Part shown: positions 13,200 through 16,469 of the stretch, in pieces
Layout of the letters: each line of letters opens with the position of its first letter
How positions within the stretch are numbered: the stretch's first letter is position 1
Assembly: GCA_016219145.1 (NCBI GenBank)
Contig: JACRCG010000192.1
Span: forward strand, 1-16,469
DNA: 16,469 nt
Reading direction: 5' to 3'
Source of the DNA: Deltaproteobacteria bacterium
Lineage (GTDB): Bacteria; Desulfobacterota; Desulfuromonadia; Geobacterales; Pseudopelobacteraceae
Notes under the pieces: model-generated
Told to the model about the DNA's origin: nothing
The model's input: the letters and a program-made list of their open reading frames with translations, nothing else
Database searches by the model: none
Program-made: the position numbers and the translations under genes

Positions 13200-13229
13200 T
13201 TGACTTTCACCCTATCCATATGATATAAG
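13200..13229 (+). promoter_or_regulatory. Promoter of the dap operon
   Basis: TTGACT (13200-13205) is followed after 18 bp by TATAAG (13224-13229) with an extended TG-A in front (13221-13223). It lies about 85 bp before dapA and points away from the divergent oxidoreductase gene. The leader of roughly 75 bases shows no recognised riboswitch. Confidence 0.6.
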
Positions 13230-13312
13230 TACACACTTTTTTCAAAAAGTTCAGATACCGGCATAAACAATATACAACTGAGCAGATATTACCTCAAGGG
13301 AGGGAAAACAGT

Positions 13313-14185
13313 ATGTTTAAAGGAAGCATAGTAGCCATAGTGACGCCGTTTAATAACGGTGCGGTTGATGAGCAGAAACTGCGGGCGCTGGTAGATTTCC
13401 AGATCGAGAACGGCACCGATGCCATCGTAGCCTGCGGCACAACCGGCGAGTCATCCACCCTGGATAATGATGAGCATCTGAACGTCATCAGGATTGTTTT
13501 CGAGCAGGCCGCCGGGCGCGTCCCGGTCATCGCCGGCACCGGTTCCAACTCAACCGCCGAGGCCATCAACCTGACCCGCGAGGCCAAAGAGCTGGGCGTA
13601 GCCGGCGTACTGCTGGTGACACCCTACTACAACAAGCCGACCCAGGAGGGACTCTATCGCCACTATATGGCCATTGCCGATGCTGTAGATATCCCGCAGA
13701 TCCTCTACAACGTACCGGGACGCACCGGCGTCAACCTGTTGCCGGAGACAGTGGCCCGTCTGGCTCCGCACCGGAACATTGTAGCCATCAAGGAGGCCAC
13801 CGGCTCACTACAGCAGGCCTCGGAAGTAATGGCGCTCTGCGGCAGCCAGATCGACGTATTCTCCGGAGACGACTTCATCACCTTCCCGATGATGGCTTGC
13901 GGGGCCAAAGGGGTTATCTCGGTGCTGGCCAACATCATGCCTAAAACCGTCGGTGATCTGACTGACGCATTCTTTGCCGGTGATCTGGCCAAGGCCCGCC
14001 AGCTGCACCTGGATACGCTCAAGATCGGCAACGCCATGTTCATCGAGAGCAACCCGATCCCGGTCAAGACCGCCCTGGGGCTGATGGGCAAATGTTCCGA
14101 CGAGGTGCGCCTGCCGTTGTGCGAGATGTCGGATGCCAATAAAGCAAAACTCACAGCAATAATGAAAGAATACAGACTGATATAA
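13313..14185 (+). CDS. dapA: 4-hydroxy-tetrahydrodipicolinate synthase
   Basis: DapA condenses pyruvate with aspartate semialdehyde, the first committed step to diaminopimelate and lysine. The 290 aa TIM-barrel protein carries all catalytic residues: Thr44 in CGTTGES, Tyr106 in TPYYNKP, Tyr132 in YNVPGRTGVN and the Schiff-base Lys160 in IKEAT. A strong ribosome site (GGGAGGG) precedes ATG 13313. It heads the operon dapA-dapB-exported protein-dapL. Feedback control by lysine is common in the family but cannot be judged from the sequence. Confidence 0.98.
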   Translation: MFKGSIVAIVTPFNNGAVDEQKLRALVDFQIENGTDAIVACGTTGESSTLDNDEHLNVIRIVFEQAAGRVPVIAGTGSNSTAEAINLTREAKELGVAGVLLVTPYYNKPTQEGLYRHYMAIADAVDIPQILYNVPGRTGVNLLPETVARLAPHRNIVAIKEATGSLQQASEVMALCGSQIDVFSGDDFITFPMMACGAKGVISVLANIMPKTVGDLTDAFFAGDLAKARQLHLDTLKIGNAMFIESNPIPVKTALGLMGKCSDEVRLPLCEMSDANKAKLTAIMKEYRLI

Positions 14186-14196
14186 ACTTTAAAAAT

Positions 14197-14353
14197 CCAC
14201 CACGGAGACACAGAGACACGGAGAAAGTCAAAGGAGTATATCAAGGGTTAATACAAAAGGTTATTTGGTATAACCCGAAAGATTTTCCCCTTATTTTCCC
14301 ATAACAATTTTGTTTTTTGGTTTTTTCTCTGTGTCTCCGTGTCTCCGTGGTGA
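14197..14353. repeat. Inverted-repeat element in the dapA-dapB spacer
   Basis: The 184 bp between dapA and dapB is mostly occupied by an element with 30-bp inverted ends (14197-14226 and 14324-14353) that agree at 28 of 30 positions. Each end is made of the repeating unit CGGAGACACAGAGACACGGA or its complement. The middle is AT-rich with no gene. The right end stops 17 bp before the dapB ATG. It resembles dispersed intergenic palindromes of environmental bacteria. In RNA it would form a long stem between two operon genes. Confidence 0.7.
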
Positions 14354-14369
14354 AAAAAGAGGTTTTACT

Positions 14370-15173
14370 ATGATCAAGATAGCTGTTTGCGGCGCTGCCG
14401 GCCGTATGGGACAACGCATTATAAACTCCGTGATAGAGGCCGAAGGCGTACAACTCTCCGGCGCACTGGAGCGCCCCGGCCATCCCCAGACCGGGCAGGA
14501 TGTAGGTCTGGTGGCCGGTTGCGGCGCACTGGGAGTCACCATCTCGGACGACCTGAATGCCGTGGTCGCCGGATGTGATGTCCTGATCGACTTCACCACC
14601 CCCAAGGTCTCCCTGAAGAACCTGGAAGTCTGTGCCCTCAAGAAAAAAGCCATCGTGATCGGCTCCACCGGCTTCACCCCCGAGGAGCGCTTGCTGGCCA
14701 CCGAACTTGCTAAAGACATCCCGGCTGTCCTGGCGCCCAATATGTCCGTCGGCGTCAACGTCTGTTTCAAGGTGCTGAAAGACATCGCCAAGACCCTGGG
14801 TGACGACTTCGACGTGGAGATTGTTGAGCTGCACCACAAGCTGAAAAAGGATGCTCCCTCCGGCACCGCCGTCCGTATGGGCGAGGTAGTGGCTGAGGCG
14901 TTGGGACGCGATTACAACAAGGTGTCCAACTGTCACCGCGAGGGGATCATCGGTGAGCGGAGCAGGGAAGAAATAGGGATGCAAACAGTACGCGGCGGCG
15001 ATATCATTGGGGAACACACCGTGTACTTCATCGGCATGGGCGAGCGCATCGAACTATCTCATCGCGCCATGACCCGCGACATGTTCTCCCGCGGGTCGGT
15101 TCGAGCAGCCGGATGGGTTGTCGGCAAAAGTCCGGGACTGTACGACATGCAGGACGTGCTGGGACTGCGCTGA
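14370..15173 (+). CDS. dapB: 4-hydroxy-tetrahydrodipicolinate reductase
   Basis: DapB reduces the DapA product with NAD(P)H. From ATG 14370 the protein has 267 aa, the normal size. It shows the nucleotide-binding GAAGRMG (8-14), IDFTTP, GSTGFTPEE (98-106), and the catalytic ELHHKLKKDAPSGTA (153-167) with His155 and Lys159 in the positions of E. coli His159 and Lys163. The same frame stays open 20 codons upstream, but that part is the inverted-repeat element and the reading MFFGFFSVSP is not family-like, so the start is placed at 14370, after AAAGAGG. Confidence 0.97.
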   Translation: MIKIAVCGAAGRMGQRIINSVIEAEGVQLSGALERPGHPQTGQDVGLVAGCGALGVTISDDLNAVVAGCDVLIDFTTPKVSLKNLEVCALKKKAIVIGSTGFTPEERLLATELAKDIPAVLAPNMSVGVNVCFKVLKDIAKTLGDDFDVEIVELHHKLKKDAPSGTAVRMGEVVAEALGRDYNKVSNCHREGIIGERSREEIGMQTVRGGDIIGEHTVYFIGMGERIELSHRAMTRDMFSRGSVRAAGWVVGKSPGLYDMQDVLGLR

Positions 15174-15203
15174 CAGAACGTCTCACAGACAAAGGGGGTT
15201 ACT

Positions 15204-16115
15204 ATGAAAAGAGTTATGGTGTTGTTTGCAGCAGCAATCCTGATCATGCTTGTTTCCTCGACTTCCCAGGCCGCCACCCGCACATATGACACCAACTTCG
15301 GAGTCATGAAGCTTCAGATTGACGGCACCTACGTCAGCGGAACATATTCCCACCAGAACGGAACAATTGAAGGCACCCTGGAAGGAACCGTCATGACCGG
15401 CGCCTGGCACCAGAGCAACGGCAAAGGTTCCTGCGTAGTCACCTTCAGTCATGATTTTTCACGCTTTGACATAAAATGGAACTACGCCGGCGAAACCAGC
15501 TGGCGGGGCAACTGGTACGGCACGTCAAAGGGCGCTGCCGGCATACCGGCCATACCGGAAAGCTTCAGGCGCTCCTACAGCACCAATTACGGTGACATGA
15601 CCCTGAATTTCAGCGGAGACACCGTCACCGGGAACTACACCCACCAGAACGGAAAACTCACCGGCACCCTGAACGGCAATCTGCTGACCGGAACCTGGAC
15701 ACAGAATAACGGCAGCGGCAGCTTTGTATTCACATTCGCAGACGGTTACAACTCCTTCGAGGGGAAATGGAACTACAGGGGCGAAAGCTCACTGCGCGGG
15801 GGGTGGAACGGCTCTCACAAGGATGGCGGCGGACCTGCGATTACTCCCGCCAACTTCATCCGCTCCTATGGCACTGATTACGGCGATATGACCCTTAATT
15901 TCAACGGCGACACCGTCACCGGCAATTACACCCATCAGAACGGAAAGGTCGCAGGCAGGCTGAGCGGCAATATCCTGAGCGGCACCTGGACACAGAATAA
16001 CGGCAGCGGCAGCTTTGTATTCACCTTTGGCCAGGGATACAATTCCTTTGAAGGGAAATGGAACTATAAGGGCGAAAGCTCCATGCGGGGCGGCTGGAAC
16101 GGAAAACCAAAATAA
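15204..16115 (+). CDS. Exported protein of three 97-residue-period repeats
   Basis: I do not recognise a named family. The 303 aa protein begins with a signal peptide (MKRVMVLFAAAILIMLVSS, cleavage probably after SQA, residue 23). The rest is three units of 81 residues (26-106, 123-203, 220-300), each 97 residues after the previous one. The pattern is R-[ST]-Y-x-T-[ND]-[FY]-G, G-x-Y-x-H-Q-N-G, G-[TA]-W-x-Q-x-N-G, then F-x-x-K-W-N-Y-x-G-E, ending W-x-G. It is beta-rich, with many Asn, Gly, Trp and Thr, and is likely periplasmic or surface-exposed. Units 2 and 3 are closer to each other than to unit 1. Starting 30 bp after dapB with AAAGGGGG before the ATG, and 31 bp before dapL, it is inside the lysine operon although its product is exported. 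Confidence 0.85.
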   Translation: MKRVMVLFAAAILIMLVSSTSQAATRTYDTNFGVMKLQIDGTYVSGTYSHQNGTIEGTLEGTVMTGAWHQSNGKGSCVVTFSHDFSRFDIKWNYAGETSWRGNWYGTSKGAAGIPAIPESFRRSYSTNYGDMTLNFSGDTVTGNYTHQNGKLTGTLNGNLLTGTWTQNNGSGSFVFTFADGYNSFEGKWNYRGESSLRGGWNGSHKDGGGPAITPANFIRSYGTDYGDMTLNFNGDTVTGNYTHQNGKVAGRLSGNILSGTWTQNNGSGSFVFTFGQGYNSFEGKWNYKGESSMRGGWNGKPK

Positions 16116-16146
16116 AATCTCAGAATTTCTGGAGGATTAACCCGTA

Positions 16147-16469
16147 ATGGCAAAGATCAACGACAACTACCTGAAACTCAAAGCCGGCTACCTGTTCCCC
16201 GAGATCGGCCGCCGCGTACGCGAATTTTCCGCCGCCAACCCTGATGCCAAGGTCATCCGCCTGGGGATCGGCGACGTTACCCGTCCGCTGGCACCGGCCG
16301 TGCTGAAAGCCTTCCACGACGCCGTGGACGACCTGGCCACCACCGACAAGTTCGCCGGCTATGGTCCGGAGCAGGGGTATGACTGGCTGATCAACGCCAT
16401 CATCGAGAAATCCTACCAGCCGCTGGGCGTCAACCTCAAGACCGAGGAGATGTTCATCTCTGACGGCTC
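16147..16469 (+). CDS. dapL: LL-diaminopimelate aminotransferase, 5' part (cut by window end)
   Basis: DapL is a PLP enzyme that converts tetrahydrodipicolinate directly to LL-diaminopimelate, bypassing the succinylase or acetylase routes. The first 107 residues are in the window. They carry the typical N-terminus NDNYLKLKAGYLFPEIGRR, VIRLGIGDVTRPL and FAGYGPEQGYDWL. The PLP lysine lies beyond the edge. ATG 16147 follows GGAGGA at a spacing of about 10. It completes a dapA-dapB-dapL set, a pathway form known from Geobacter relatives, plants and Chlamydia. Confidence 0.95.
   Translation, partial: MAKINDNYLKLKAGYLFPEIGRRVREFSAANPDAKVIRLGIGDVTRPLAPAVLKAFHDAVDDLATTDKFAGYGPEQGYDWLINAIIEKSYQPLGVNLKTEEMFISDG

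Noticed and set aside
14310..14369. Upstream extension of dapB by 20 codons
   Set aside because: The extension lies in the inverted-repeat element and does not resemble DapB; ATG 14370 gives the normal length and has AAAGAGG before it.

Overview
The window looks like a chromosomal segment from a Geobacter/Pelobacter-type bacterium (Desulfuromonadia). This is inferred from gene content: assimilatory sulfate reduction through an iron-sulfur APS reductase, a tungsten-type aldehyde oxidoreductase, and lysine/peptidoglycan synthesis through DapA-DapB-DapL. No rRNA or other taxonomic marker is present, so the placement is an inference. Nearly all major genes are on the + strand; only the oxidoreductase and tag genes are on the - strand.

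Region 1 (1-8436) is a sulfur assimilation locus: a siroheme sulfite/nitrite reductase, an unrecognised 270-274 aa protein, an SLC13/DASS-type anion transporter, APS reductase (cysH), a 400 bp spacer with an inverted-repeat element, then cysD, cysN and larE. Together these would import an anion (probably sulfate), activate it to APS, reduce APS to sulfite and sulfite to sulfide. No APS kinase (cysC) is visible, which fits direct APS reduction. A palindrome sits just downstream of a good sigma-70 promoter before the first gene. Half of it recurs before the second gene, and a third match lies before cysD, suggesting a common regulator.

Region 2 (8437-10302) is more AT-rich and looks accessory. 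It holds two strong inverted-repeat structures, a possible gene remnant, a small putative lipoprotein, and a two-gene toxin-antitoxin module (DUF4258 protein plus MqsA-like zinc-finger/HTH antitoxin) with a palindrome in front.

Region 3 (10303-13079, - strand) is a large AOR-family gene followed 14 bp later by tag (3-methyladenine DNA glycosylase I), probably co-transcribed.

Region 4 (13200-16469) is the dap operon: a promoter, dapA, a 157 bp inverted-repeat element, dapB, an exported protein made of three 97-residue-period repeats, and the 5' part of dapL, which is cut by the window edge. No tRNA, rRNA, CRISPR array, insertion sequence transposase or phage gene was seen.
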